From CAVTUU01 sp045804965 (GTDB lineage: Bacteria; Chloroflexota; Chloroflexia; Thermomicrobiales; UBA6265): DNA of 64,000 bases. A program made the translations under genes and the position numbers. Every line of letters starts with the position of its first letter. Positions within the stretch are counted from its first letter, which is position 1. The DNA lies in contig JBJMMD010000009.1 of NCBI GenBank assembly GCA_045804965.1, forward strand, positions 62,001-126,000. The letters run 5' to 3'. Positions 35,561 to 44,358 of the stretch are shown piece after piece. The notes beneath the pieces were generated by a model. It saw only the letters and a list, made by a program, of their open reading frames with translations. It ran no database searches and had not been told where the DNA came from.

Positions 35561-36820
35561 TCAGCCCCGCGGCGGCGGCAGGGAAAAGGACGATGGCCGC
35601 TGTGCTCTTCCGCCGCGGCGCCGCGGCGACCCGTCTTCCTCGGGTTGGTTGCCGTGGTCGGGCGGGTGGAAGAAGTCGTCGAGCATCAAAACCGCAGCGC
35701 CGCGCGCCCACGCGTCGTCCCCCCACGGCTCCACCACGAGGTCGATGTCGTTAAAGAGATCGGCGAAACAGTGCGCGGCGAGCGCCTCTTTGAGCGATGG
35801 GAGGAGCAAATCGAGGAAGAGCGTCCCTTCGCCGCCGACGATGACGAGGGTCGGGTTCAAGACATTGATCACCGAGGAGAGGGCGAGGCCGAGCACATGC
35901 CCGGACGAGCGGAAGAGCTCCATCGCCCGGTCGTCTCCGGCCCGGGCGAGGGCGATCGCCTCTTCGAGCCCGATATCCCGGCCGAATGTTTCAACCGCGG
36001 CACGCTGGAGGGCGGGTTCGCTGACGAACGCTTCGACACATCCGCGCTTGCCGCAGTTGCAAAGCGGACCGTTTTCGATCACTGTCGAGTGCCCGAATTC
36101 GCCGGCGCCGTCGTGACCGCCCCGGTAGAGCTCGCCGTTCAGCAGCATCCCCATGCCGACGCCGGCGCCGAGGGTGACGACGAGGAAATTGAGCAATCCC
36201 GCGCCCGCGCCGAACCAGCGCTCGGCGAGGGTGAGGGCATTCACGTCGTTCTCGACGATCACCGGCATGCCGATTCGCGATTCGAGCATCTGCCGGATCG
36301 GAACGTCCCGCCAATGCAGGAAGGGCGAGTAGCGGCAAATTCCTTCGGCGCGGTCGATGATGCCGGCCATACCGATGCCGAGTCCGAGGAAGCGGCGATC
36401 GGCGTAGGCGGAGCGGAGACCGTCGACCAAAGCGCCGAGCGCGGAGATGACCGATTCCGGTTGCAGGTCGCTACCGAGCGGCATGGCGCGTTGTTCGACC
36501 ACGTCCCCGCCGAGATCGGTCATGGCGACGACGATGTGCTCCTGGGTGAGCTTCGCGCCGACGATCAGTCCGGCCGCGCGGTCGATGGCGAGGAGGATCG
36601 GACGGCGGCCGCCGGTCGATTCGCCCGGGCTCTGCTCGATCACGATCCCCTCTTCGATGAGGGCGCCGGTGATGCTGGAGATGGTGGCGAGGCTTAGTCC
36701 GGAAGTTTCGGCGATATCGGAACGAGAGATTGGTCCGAAATCATAGGTAATGCCGAGAACGAGCGTCTCGTTCATCCTGCGCATGAGATCGCGATTCGCC
36801 GACCGGATCTTGCGGGCCAT
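35561..36820 (-). CDS. ROK-family transcriptional regulator
   Basis: A 419-residue regulator. A winged helix-turn-helix occupies about 1-75 (GPISRSDIAETSGLSLATIS), and the ROK sugar-kinase-like domain follows (about 85-385), with GLGIGMAGIID, the sugar-binding VENDVNALTLAERW and the zinc motif CNCGKRGCVEA. It heads the sugar locus and is likely to repress it until a sugar binds. The last 30 residues are a Pro/Arg-rich extension not typical of the family. ATG 36820 was chosen; the frame extends to 36916, through the probable promoter. Confidence 0.88.
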   Translation of the reverse strand: MARKIRSANRDLMRRMNETLVLGITYDFGPISRSDIAETSGLSLATISSITGALIEEGIVIEQSPGESTGGRRPILLAIDRAAGLIVGAKLTQEHIVVAMTDLGGDVVEQRAMPLGSDLQPESVISALGALVDGLRSAYADRRFLGLGIGMAGIIDRAEGICRYSPFLHWRDVPIRQMLESRIGMPVIVENDVNALTLAERWFGAGAGLLNFLVVTLGAGVGMGMLLNGELYRGGHDGAGEFGHSTVIENGPLCNCGKRGCVEAFVSEPALQRAAVETFGRDIGLEEAIALARAGDDRAMELFRSSGHVLGLALSSVINVLNPTLVIVGGEGTLFLDLLLPSLKEALAAHCFADLFNDIDLVVEPWGDDAWARGAAVLMLDDFFHPPDHGNQPEEDGSPRRRGGRAQRPSSFSLPPPRG

Positions 36821-37178
36821 GGCCAACTCAACCGCCGAAAAACCAAGAAGACCGTTTCGCGTGGTAGTTCTTTCAATGAACGAAGAAACATTAGAGAGAG
36901 CCGCGCAATCTGTCAATAGGTCTCGTTCGGTTTCGTTATGGGTTCGGTATCAGGCCCTCATGGTGATCTATCGCGAGTGGGGGTGCGCCACACGCCCTCT
37001 TGACGATGGACGGTCTCCGCCATTGCCAAACAGACTCAAATGCGACCCCGCGCGTGCGCCACACGCCTCTATGATCTGCGCCACCCTGGTCCCTTTGGGC
37101 GATAGCCAACTGTGTCATGCAACGCGAGATAGATTGTCAGGCTGAAACAACGTTGCAATGTAGGCGGGGTCCGGGCCG
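36821..37178. other. Regulatory gap upstream of the ROK gene
   Basis: About 360 bases with no convincing gene. An AT-rich part at 36860-36915 is the likely ROK promoter region and holds an imperfect inverted repeat (GTTCTTTC ... GAAGAAAC, 36867-36889) that may be a ROK operator. Two copies of GTGCGCCACACGCC lie at 36983-36996 and 37054-37067; a third, shorter copy is at 42072-42083. Confidence 0.45.
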
Positions 37179-37874
37179 GTGGGGCATCTCAAACGCATTT
37201 TTACCAATCGTCCACTTCTCTGGGCATGCGAACTGAGCGCCGGGTTGCTGATAGCGCTCAGCCTTGCCAATGCCGCGTTTTCCGCCCCCGAAACGCCGGC
37301 CGCGACAGCAATTCCAGGGCTGATCATCCCGTTGCCCGCCGAGTGTCAGGTCGAACCTCTTCCGATGGAGTATTCCGAGGCGTATGTCCAAGATCCCAGC
37401 GGCGCGGTCACGCCGCCGGCGACTGCCGGGCTCCCCGCCGGGACACCAGAAGCCTTCATCACAAACATGGTGATCCCGACTATCGGAGCGTCAACCGAAA
37501 CGCCCGGCTCGGTCGATTCGGTAACTTCTGACGCGCTGACCGCGACTGTTTATGACTACCTGGCCTGCTTCAACGCCAACGACTACCGCCGCATGTGGTC
37601 CCTCTTCTCCGCGCGCTACCTGGCCCAATCCCTCAATGGCGACGAGGTCGATGTCCGCGACGCCGATTTGTCCGTGCTGGAGAACCCGCCGCCGCCTCGG
37701 CAGGAGGGCGGCTTCGTCGGTTTCATCCCTAGCGATGAGATCACCGTCGATGCCAACGGACGGCTTAGCATGACCGTCCAACTGGTTGCCCAACTGCACC
37801 CGAACAACCCCGACGCTGTCCCCATCTACTTCGTCTTCGACCGCGGCCGGTATCGCATCGACCAACTCGGATAG
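37179..37874 (+). CDS. Exported NTF2-like protein of unknown function
   Basis: A 231-residue protein with a hydrophobic N-terminal segment (about 12-35) and a linker rich in Pro, Thr and Ala up to about 110. The C-terminal domain opens ALTATVYDYLACFNANDYR and ends DRGRYRIDQLG. This is the same layout as the gene at 6120-6737, with the shared LACFNA core and the ending pattern of a last beta strand, so the two are paralogues in the broad sense. The GTG start has only a weak ribosome site. Function unknown. Confidence 0.68.
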   Translation: MGHLKRIFTNRPLLWACELSAGLLIALSLANAAFSAPETPAATAIPGLIIPLPAECQVEPLPMEYSEAYVQDPSGAVTPPATAGLPAGTPEAFITNMVIPTIGASTETPGSVDSVTSDALTATVYDYLACFNANDYRRMWSLFSARYLAQSLNGDEVDVRDADLSVLENPPPPRQEGGFVGFIPSDEITVDANGRLSMTVQLVAQLHPNNPDAVPIYFVFDRGRYRIDQLG

Positions 37875-37890
37875 GGAAGAAGTTATTCCT

Positions 37891-38400
37891 TTAGGTGTCA
37901 GTGGCCCGAAATTCGGCTAGTTCATCGGTCGTTCTTGGGCCGGCGAGGATTGCGCTCTCCTGAACATAGCGGTGTCCTTGCGTCCAGGCGATCGGACGCC
38001 CGGTCTCGCTGCGCTCAGTGTTCGTAATGGGTTGCGCAATGCGAAGCGTTAGACGGCTGTCTGGCGGGGATAGCAAGAAGACTTGGCCAGGAATGTTGTC
38101 TCGACCGTCGGCAATTGCTCGCTCAATGATCGTTGCAAAGGCTGCGTCAAATGGATTGCCCGACAATTGAAGCTTTCGGGAGGTCTCGTAGTTGAAACCC
38201 ACATGATCCCGCCGTTCAAGAATCGTTGGAAATTCTGCTTGTATCGCTCCTTCACAGGAGTACCCGATCCGGTCGACCTCAGGGCGGAACGAACGATCGG
38301 TTTGGCAGATATAGGCCGAGTATTTCCGAAAGCACTCGTATGCCCACTTGTTGGCCGCGACGATGAGTACTTCGCGTGAATTACGACTGTCGTCCGTCAT
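37891..38400 (-). CDS. Unknown protein, lower-GC gene
   Basis: A 169-residue soluble protein that I do not recognise. It has no signal peptide or membrane segment. Notable parts are VLIVAANKWAYECFRKYSAY near the start and PIAWTQGHRYVQESAI near the end. ATG 38400 follows a strong AGGAGG. Its base composition looks clearly less GC-rich than its neighbours, and its length and style differ from the surrounding exported proteins, which suggests a later arrival. It is convergent with the exported protein at 37179, with a 16-base gap. Confidence 0.7.
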   Translation of the reverse strand: MTDDSRNSREVLIVAANKWAYECFRKYSAYICQTDRSFRPEVDRIGYSCEGAIQAEFPTILERRDHVGFNYETSRKLQLSGNPFDAAFATIIERAIADGRDNIPGQVFLLSPPDSRLTLRIAQPITNTERSETGRPIAWTQGHRYVQESAILAGPRTTDELAEFRATDT

Positions 38401-38588
38401 CGATGCCCTCCTGCATGTTAGAAAGTTGATAGGCGAACGAGGGTCCAAAAGCCACTTCATTATCTAAGTGTCCGTCATTACGTCAATCTGGAACCTTTTC
38501 CCCTCCTCCATCGTCTTTCTTCCAAGCCGGTCGATTTTGGATTGCCCGTTTGGTCGCGTTTGTCGGTGATGATTTGGAGGAACCCGTC

Positions 38589-40781
38589 ATGCCTGTGCGT
38601 GCTCGACTTGTGTTTTCAATTGCGTTGTTGATGGCGTTTGCGGCCGGACTCGTCATGCCATTGGCGGCGCAGGCCGATGGCGTCATCATCGTCGATCCGC
38701 CGCTGTGCGATCCCGCCTGTCCGAAGCCCATCTATGTCGGCGATCAACTCATCGTCAAATCGCACCGGGTCGATGTCACGATCGCCGATCAAGTGGCGAC
38801 GACCAGGATCGATCAGGTTTTCAACAACCCGAACGATTGGGTCGCGGAAGGGACCTACATCTTCCCGATTCCCGATGGCGCCACGGTCGACAAGTTCACG
38901 ATGGTCATTGACGGCGATCCGGTCGAGGCGAAGATCCTCTCGGCCGATCAGGCCCGCGCGATCTATGACGACATCGTCCGCCAGACGCGCGATCCCGCCC
39001 TGCTCGAATACGCGGGTCAGGGGGCGATCCAGGCGAGCATCTTCCCGATCCAGCCCGGCCAGGACCGCCGCATCCAAATCGAATATCAACAGGTCCTCAC
39101 TGCCGAAGGCGGGCTCATGCGTTATGTCTACCCACTGAATACCGAGCGCTTTTCGGCGCAGCCGCTTGAGCAAGTCAGTGTGCACGTTGCGGTCTCTTCG
39201 ACCGTGCCGATCCGCGCCGTCTACTCCCCGAGCCACGAAATCGCGGTCGATCGCCAGGACGACACCCATTTCTCAGTCGGTTGGGAAGCGGCGAATGTCA
39301 CCCCGACGACCGATTTCGATCTGATCTACACGGTCTCGCAGGACGAGATCGGGGCTAACCTCCTCAGCTACTACGACGCCGCCACCCAAGAGGGCTACTT
39401 CATGCTCCTCGCCGCGCCGGGCGTCGACGCCGCCCAAACCGCGGTGGCCAAAGACGTGATCGTCGTTCTTGACACCTCGGGGAGCATGGCGGGCGAAAAG
39501 ATTGAGCAGGCGAAGTCCGCGCTCAATTACGTCCTCGCCCATCTCAACGCCGAGGACCGCTTCAACATCGTCGAGTTCAGCACCGGGGTCCGCTTTTACG
39601 AGAATGGACTGCAACCCGTCTCCGCGGCGAATCAAGCGCAGAGTTGGGTGAGCAACCTCCAGGCGAGCGGCGGGACCGATATCAACCGCGCCTTATTGGA
39701 AGCGATGGCGATGGTGCAGCCGGAGCGCCCGACTTACATCCTCTTCCTGACCGACGGGCTGCCGACCGAAGGCGAGGTCGAGGTTTCGCGCATCCTCGGC
39801 AACGTCGACGCGGTGGCGCCGGACAATGTCCGCCTCTTCTCGTTTGGGGTCGGGTATGACGTCGATACGATGCTGCTCGATTCGCTCGCCCAGGATCACC
39901 ACGGAACCGGCACCTACGTCACGCCCGATCAACCGCTCGACGAGGTCGTGTCCGGTTTCTATAACAAGGTCAGCACGCCGGTTCTGACTGATATATCGCT
40001 TGATTTTGGGGGCGCGCACATCGACGATGTCTATCCGCAACCGCTGCCCGACATCTTCGCGGGCACGCAGCTCGTCGTTTCCGGTCGCTATCGCGCCGGC
40101 GGCCCAGCCACTATCACGCTCACCGGAAAGGTCAACGGCGCGTCGCAGAGCTTTACCTATCAAGGCCAGTCGTTGGTCTCCAGCGGCGGTGACGATTTCT
40201 TGCCCCGCCTCTGGGCGACCCGCAAGATCGGCTACTTGCTCAACCAGATTCGGCTCAACGGCGAGCAACCGGAGCTCGTGCAAGCAATCGTCGATCTCAG
40301 CGTCCGCTTCGGCATCGTCACCCCCTATACCTCGTACCTGATCACCGACAACGACATTCTGACCCAGCAGGGCCGTGAGGCGGCGGCGCAAAAGGAGACG
40401 AGCCGCATCCAGGACGCGCCCACGATCACCACGGGGCAGGACGCGGTCGCCCAAGCCGGCGCGGCCAACTCGATGGCTGAAGGCGACGCGGCCCCGGCCG
40501 CACCGGCCGACGAGTATGCCGATGCCGTCAAGCTCGTCGGCGCGCGCAGCTTTGTCAACCAGAGCGGCGTGTGGACAGAGACAACGTTCGATCCATCGAC
40601 TATGCACACGATCAAGGTCCAATTCGCCAGCGACGACTACTTCAAGCTGCTCGAATTGCGGCCCGATCTCGCTGACGCCTTCGCCATCGGTGACCACGTG
40701 ATCGCCCTCAGCCACGGCGTCGCCTTCGAAGTAACTCCTGATTCGGCCCCGCCCATCGATTTCGATTCGCTCGGTGCGTAG
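38589..40781 (+). CDS. Exported VIT and von Willebrand A domain protein
   Basis: A 730-residue exported protein. A signal peptide covers about 1-30. The VIT domain (about 55-180) contains VATTRIDQVFNNPNDWVAEG and the typical YIFPIPDGATVDKF. A VWA domain (about 285-470) has a complete MIDAS start, DTSGSMAGE at about 295-303. The inter-alpha-trypsin-like C-terminal part follows. It probably binds a metal ion and protein ligands outside the cell. ATG 38589 follows TGGAGG. An 11-bp stem-loop lies just after its stop. Confidence 0.9.
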   Translation: MPVRARLVFSIALLMAFAAGLVMPLAAQADGVIIVDPPLCDPACPKPIYVGDQLIVKSHRVDVTIADQVATTRIDQVFNNPNDWVAEGTYIFPIPDGATVDKFTMVIDGDPVEAKILSADQARAIYDDIVRQTRDPALLEYAGQGAIQASIFPIQPGQDRRIQIEYQQVLTAEGGLMRYVYPLNTERFSAQPLEQVSVHVAVSSTVPIRAVYSPSHEIAVDRQDDTHFSVGWEAANVTPTTDFDLIYTVSQDEIGANLLSYYDAATQEGYFMLLAAPGVDAAQTAVAKDVIVVLDTSGSMAGEKIEQAKSALNYVLAHLNAEDRFNIVEFSTGVRFYENGLQPVSAANQAQSWVSNLQASGGTDINRALLEAMAMVQPERPTYILFLTDGLPTEGEVEVSRILGNVDAVAPDNVRLFSFGVGYDVDTMLLDSLAQDHHGTGTYVTPDQPLDEVVSGFYNKVSTPVLTDISLDFGGAHIDDVYPQPLPDIFAGTQLVVSGRYRAGGPATITLTGKVNGASQSFTYQGQSLVSSGGDDFLPRLWATRKIGYLLNQIRLNGEQPELVQAIVDLSVRFGIVTPYTSYLITDNDILTQQGREAAAQKETSRIQDAPTITTGQDAVAQAGAANSMAEGDAAPAAPADEYADAVKLVGARSFVNQSGVWTETTFDPSTMHTIKVQFASDDYFKLLELRPDLADAFAIGDHVIALSHGVAFEVTPDSAPPIDFDSLGA

Positions 40782-40786
40782 ATAAC

Positions 40787-40851
40787 AACCCTCACCCCTA
40801 ACCCCTCTCCCTTCACGAAGGGAGAGGGTGGCCGAAGGCCGGGTGAGGGTT
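40787..40851. repeat. Dispersed inverted repeat, family A, doubling as terminator
   Basis: The outer arms AACCCTCACCC and GGGTGAGGGTT and the inner arms CCCTCTCCCTT and AAGGGAGAGGG (40803-40813 and 40818-40828) pair, giving a nested hairpin that starts 6 bases after the VIT/VWA gene. The same repeat type is at 56391-56455 and a fragment is at about 968-1025. Confidence 0.75.
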
Positions 40852-41208
40852 ATTCGCCGGCTCGGCGAGGAGGCGCCCGAGTGCGCACTAGGCAGGCTTC
40901 CGCCGCGAAGTCCGCGCCCTGCCCCGCGTGGCGGGATGCCACCGCTGAAGGACCAGCCATGGCCGAGCCGGCCGTAGTCCGCTCGACTTCGGTGAGCCGA
41001 TACCATTCTCCTATCGTCCCCGGACGATTGGGCAGGCAAAATGGGGCAGCGCGCGGGCTCCGTTTGGGCCGCCCTTCCGTTCAGTCTTCCCCGCCCGACA
41101 GCAGGCCCAGACATGTACGCTGGCCGTTGCCTCTGGACAGAGCCGGTGCCGCGTCGAGCGCTCCGTCGCGCATGTGCACGAGAGGCGCTTCGGTTGGGAT
41201 GAGCCAAG
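40852..41208. other. Gene-free stretch
   Basis: About 360 bases downstream of the hairpin. Frames are open for up to about 150 codons, but their predicted proteins are rich in Arg, Pro and Ser with no domain, as expected of noncoding GC-rich DNA. I see nothing else here beyond a probable promoter for the next gene. Confidence 0.5.
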
Positions 41209-41946
41209 ATGATCGATTTCATCAAATTGAACGGCGTCGCAGTGCGGACGAGCGCGTTCCACCGGCGGACGGAGAACGAAGCAAACAGCCTCAACCGGGA
41301 GTTCATCGCCGCCTCGGTGATTGTCCGCGGCGCGATGCAGCATCGATCTCTGAGTGAGCTGCTGGCCCAGCAACCAATGCAGATCGAGATCCCGAACGGG
41401 GCAACGATGTCGGTCCTCGAGGTCGAAATCTTCAACGCGACCCATGTTTCGACCGGAGCCGGCGAAATGGCCGCGTTTCGTCACGATATTCAGTTTCGCG
41501 AAACCGACGACTCAGCCACCCGCCGCAGCAGCATGGCGGCAGCGGCGCAATTGGCCCGGCGCCAGGCGGAGGCGCGCAGGAGGCCTCTCCAAGTCGCCGA
41601 GGAAGAACCAACCGATGACAAGCTCGACGGGTCCTGGGGCAAGCTCTCCACCGACCAATCGACCTGGGGTACCGCGCTCAAGCAAATGAAAGATCCGGAA
41701 TCGATACGGCCGGTCGTGCCGGAGCCGCCGCTGACCGCGGCCGAGCTCGGCGGGATTGAGGCGGTCCTGGTCGGTTTGCGCCTAGAAGCGCTGATCGTCG
41801 TATTGGAAGAAGCCGGGCTCATCCAACGCCAGGATCTCGACGAACTCTTCCACCAGCTCGTGATGGAACGCTTCATCAACGAAGCATCCCCAGTCGTCGG
41901 CGAAAAAGCCGCCCGCCGCGCCGCCCGCGAAGTGATCGCGGTCTAG
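41209..41946 (+). CDS. Unknown protein
   Basis: A 245-residue soluble protein that I do not recognise. The N-terminal 95 residues look like a mixed alpha/beta domain (MIDFIKLNGVAVRTSAFHRR, then MQIEIPNGATMSVLEVEIFN). A charged low-complexity middle (about 100-165) leads to a helical C-terminus (about 180-245). The layout of a small head, linker and helical tail suggests an interaction protein. It stands alone between repeat-rich gaps. The ribosome site before the ATG is weak. Confidence 0.6.
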   Translation: MIDFIKLNGVAVRTSAFHRRTENEANSLNREFIAASVIVRGAMQHRSLSELLAQQPMQIEIPNGATMSVLEVEIFNATHVSTGAGEMAAFRHDIQFRETDDSATRRSSMAAAAQLARRQAEARRRPLQVAEEEPTDDKLDGSWGKLSTDQSTWGTALKQMKDPESIRPVVPEPPLTAAELGGIEAVLVGLRLEALIVVLEEAGLIQRQDLDELFHQLVMERFINEASPVVGEKAARRAAREVIAV

Positions 41947-42280
41947 CGGAATACCTTTTCGCGCCCAACCACGTTTCTCCGCGGCTACGGCGCGACGGCG
42001 GGCTCAGAGCCCGCCGCTCAGACAACGAAGCCCCCTCCGGGGTTCACGTGTGTACGCACTGGCGTAGGAGCGTGCGCCACACGTCCGCGTGATGACGACG
42101 GCGTCCCATCCTCGTGAGCCGGGGTTCAGCCGGCGATCAGGTTCAGCGCGGGAAGGGCGATTTGAGCCCGGAGCACGCAACGCGCCAATTCGGAGGACCT
42201 TCTCAGCCCTGAAAGGGCTTCGTCCGTTGTAGCCTTCCCTCTGGGTGATTCCAGCCCCGGGCACACGCGTGCCGGCGGTT
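41947..42280. repeat. Repeat-rich gap between convergent genes
   Basis: No gene is visible. It contains GGCTCAGAGCCCGCCGCTCAG (first 20 bases given by position 42000-42020), a family C-like core at about 42017-42040 (CAGACAACGAAGCCCCCTCC), an inverted family C-like core at about 42205-42235, and GTGCGCCACACG at 42072-42083. Confidence 0.55.
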
Positions 42281-42733
42281 CTAGAACTTTGGCGGTTTCT
42301 TGCTCTTGCCGATGACGACACGCTGCATGGCGCGGATCTTCGCGTAGGTCCCGGCGACGGTGAGAATCGGCTTGACCGCTTCTTCGCTCACGAACTCGGT
42401 CGTGCCGCGGACACGCTTCGCCGTCATCGTCGCCTCTTCGAGGAGCGGGATGACCCGGTCCTTGATCTGGAAGGCGAGGTAAATGAGCGCGGCCGTGATT
42501 CCCGCAAGCAACACGACGACGATCAGGAAGAGGAGAATCACGTAGATGACCGCGATCGCTTGCAAGCGTTCGAGCGCGGATTCATCGGCGCCACCGAGCG
42601 TGTACAGAAACCAGCTCAGCAGCACCAAGACAACAAGAAGCCCGACACCACCGCCTATCGCCCACCATTTCCAGCGGCCAGCGGAATCAGACTTCTCGGT
42701 GTCGCCGTGGTCGTGGTTCTCGCGGTCAGTCAT
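42281..42733 (-). CDS. Small membrane protein of unknown function
   Basis: A 150-residue protein with a polar N-terminus rich in Asp, Glu and His, two hydrophobic helices (about 23-46 and 58-90) and a cytoplasmic helical tail (about 90-150) ending in KKPPKF. It lies 36 bases downstream of mnmA on the same strand, probably in the same transcript. No known function. Confidence 0.72.
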   Translation of the reverse strand: MTDRENHDHGDTEKSDSAGRWKWWAIGGGVGLLVVLVLLSWFLYTLGGADESALERLQAIAVIYVILLFLIVVVLLAGITAALIYLAFQIKDRVIPLLEEATMTAKRVRGTTEFVSEEAVKPILTVAGTYAKIRAMQRVVIGKSKKPPKF

Positions 42734-42769
42734 CGGTCTTCCCTCGCGACCGGTGAACCGGCGCTGTTG

Positions 42770-44026
42770 CTATTGGCCAGCCGCGGCAGCCGCGGGCTGT
42801 TCGCGACGCACAACCGCGTGAATCGTGCCACCGCCAAGCACGCCATCGCCCTGGTAGAAGACCACTGCCTGCCCAGGCGAGGCAATCGGCGCATCCTCGC
42901 CAAAGTCGATCGTCGCTTCGCCGCTTCCGGCCGGCCCGAGTGTGATCGTTGCCGGCGCGGGCGCGCCCCGATAACGCACGACCGCGTCGCACGTGAACGA
43001 CATTTCCGGCCAGGAGCCATCGAGCAGCGTAACACCTTCGGCCGTTAAGCGATCGGCCGTCGCCTGTTCTCGCGATCCTACCATGAGGCGGTTTCGCGCC
43101 GTGTCCAGGCTCAGCACGTACAAGGGCTGCGGTCTCGCGATGCCGATGCCGCGGCGCTGGCCGATTGTGTGATTGACCAGCCCGCGATGCTCGCCGATCA
43201 CCTGTCCATCCGGGTCGACGATTTCGCCGGACACGGTGACGTCCGGTCGCCTCTTCGCCACGAAATCAGCGTACGAGCCCTTGCCGACGAAGCAAATTTC
43301 CTGGCTCTCCGCCTTTTCCGCAACCGGCAGACCGAACGCCCGCGCCAGCGCCCGCACCTCAGGCTTGGTCAGGTTGCCGAGCGGAAAGCGGATGAAGCCG
43401 AGCTGATCCTGGTTCATCGTGTGCAGGACGTAACTCTGATCCTTGCGGCGATCGACCGCGCGCAAGAGCCGGTGCGGCTCGCCGCGCCCGGGTTCGCTGT
43501 GGATGATGCGGGCGTAGTGCCCAGTCGCGAGGCAATCGGCCCCGAGCAGCCGCGCCCGGTGCACGAGATGGCGGAATTTGACGTGCCGGTTGCATTCGAG
43601 GCAAGGATTCGGCGTCCGCCCGGCGGCGTACTCGGCGACGAACGTATTGACGACCGCTTCACCGAACTCGACTTCCATGTTGACGGCGTAGAACGGAACG
43701 CCGATGAGCGCGCAGGTCGCGCGGGCGTCGTCCATAGCGGGAATTCCGCAGCACGGATTGGCCCGGTGCTCCGCATCGCTCGGTGAGAAGAGGCGCAAGT
43801 TCATGCCGATCACGCGGTAGCCGCGCTCGCGCATGATGAGTGCGGTCACCGCGCTGTCGACCCCGCCGCTCATCGCGACGACGACCGTCCTGCCCGCGCC
43901 GTCCCGCGGCCCGATCTTCGTTTCGCTGAGCAGGCACGCAACTTCCGGCGTCACTGCCGCCCCGTCGTCCTCAATATTGGTCTGTATGGCCGTCACGCTC
44001 GCCATGCTGAGATCCGGTGAATACAT
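42770..44026 (-). CDS. mnmA: tRNA 2-thiouridine(34) synthase MnmA
   Basis: A 418-residue tRNA-modifying enzyme that thiolates U34 of Lys, Glu and Gln tRNAs. The ATP PP-loop SGGVDS is at about 53-58. The catalytic cysteines are in NPCLECNRHVKF and SQEICFVGKG, and the tRNA-binding loop ATGHYARI is present. The first 45 residues are an extra tail. The start is uncertain: neither ATG 44026 nor ATG 44005 has a good ribosome site, and the frame is open to 44176. An essential-type housekeeping gene. Confidence 0.93.
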   Translation of the reverse strand: MYSPDLSMASVTAIQTNIEDDGAAVTPEVACLLSETKIGPRDGAGRTVVVAMSGGVDSAVTALIMRERGYRVIGMNLRLFSPSDAEHRANPCCGIPAMDDARATCALIGVPFYAVNMEVEFGEAVVNTFVAEYAAGRTPNPCLECNRHVKFRHLVHRARLLGADCLATGHYARIIHSEPGRGEPHRLLRAVDRRKDQSYVLHTMNQDQLGFIRFPLGNLTKPEVRALARAFGLPVAEKAESQEICFVGKGSYADFVAKRRPDVTVSGEIVDPDGQVIGEHRGLVNHTIGQRRGIGIARPQPLYVLSLDTARNRLMVGSREQATADRLTAEGVTLLDGSWPEMSFTCDAVVRYRGAPAPATITLGPAGSGEATIDFGEDAPIASPGQAVVFYQGDGVLGGGTIHAVVRREQPAAAAAGQ

Positions 44027-44358
44027 TTCGGAAATAGACCGAGTTTGACCGTCGAAATCAACGGCCACACCGACATAAAAGAATACCATTTGGGGGCACG
44101 GTCCCCGAGCCCGAAAATGCGGACTACACGTATCGAAGCCGTCTGGAGCCGAAGAGTTGGCCGCAGAGGTGAGCATTCATAGCGGCGTGCAGCAGTACAC
44201 CTGGGATCGGAGTTAGAACCCGTGTGGCACATGCAACCGCCGTGGTCACCGCGTGGGCGCCCAAGCCGTGCGCCCCTACGAGACCGGCGGATGTCGTGTC
44301 CAGCTCCCGGAGGGTGGGGTGTCGAGGTTAGCGCTAGTCTCAAGACCGGCGTTCGGGT
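44027..44358. other. Gene-free stretch between mnmA and the sortase gene
   Basis: About 330 bases. It contains GGGCGCCCAAGCCGTGCGCC (about 44259-44280), an imperfect palindrome of the kind seen in the other gaps. The rest shows nothing recognisable. It should hold the mnmA promoter. Confidence 0.45.

Noticed and set aside
40881..41357. 158-codon open frame in the gap after the VIT/VWA gene
   Set aside because: Pro/Arg/Ser-rich translation and overlap with the gene at 41209; expected of noncoding GC-rich DNA.
39693..41435. Long open frame (580 codons) on the minus strand over the VIT/VWA gene
   Set aside because: It crosses a hairpin repeat and an intergenic gap, has no domain and mirrors the codon pattern of the real gene.
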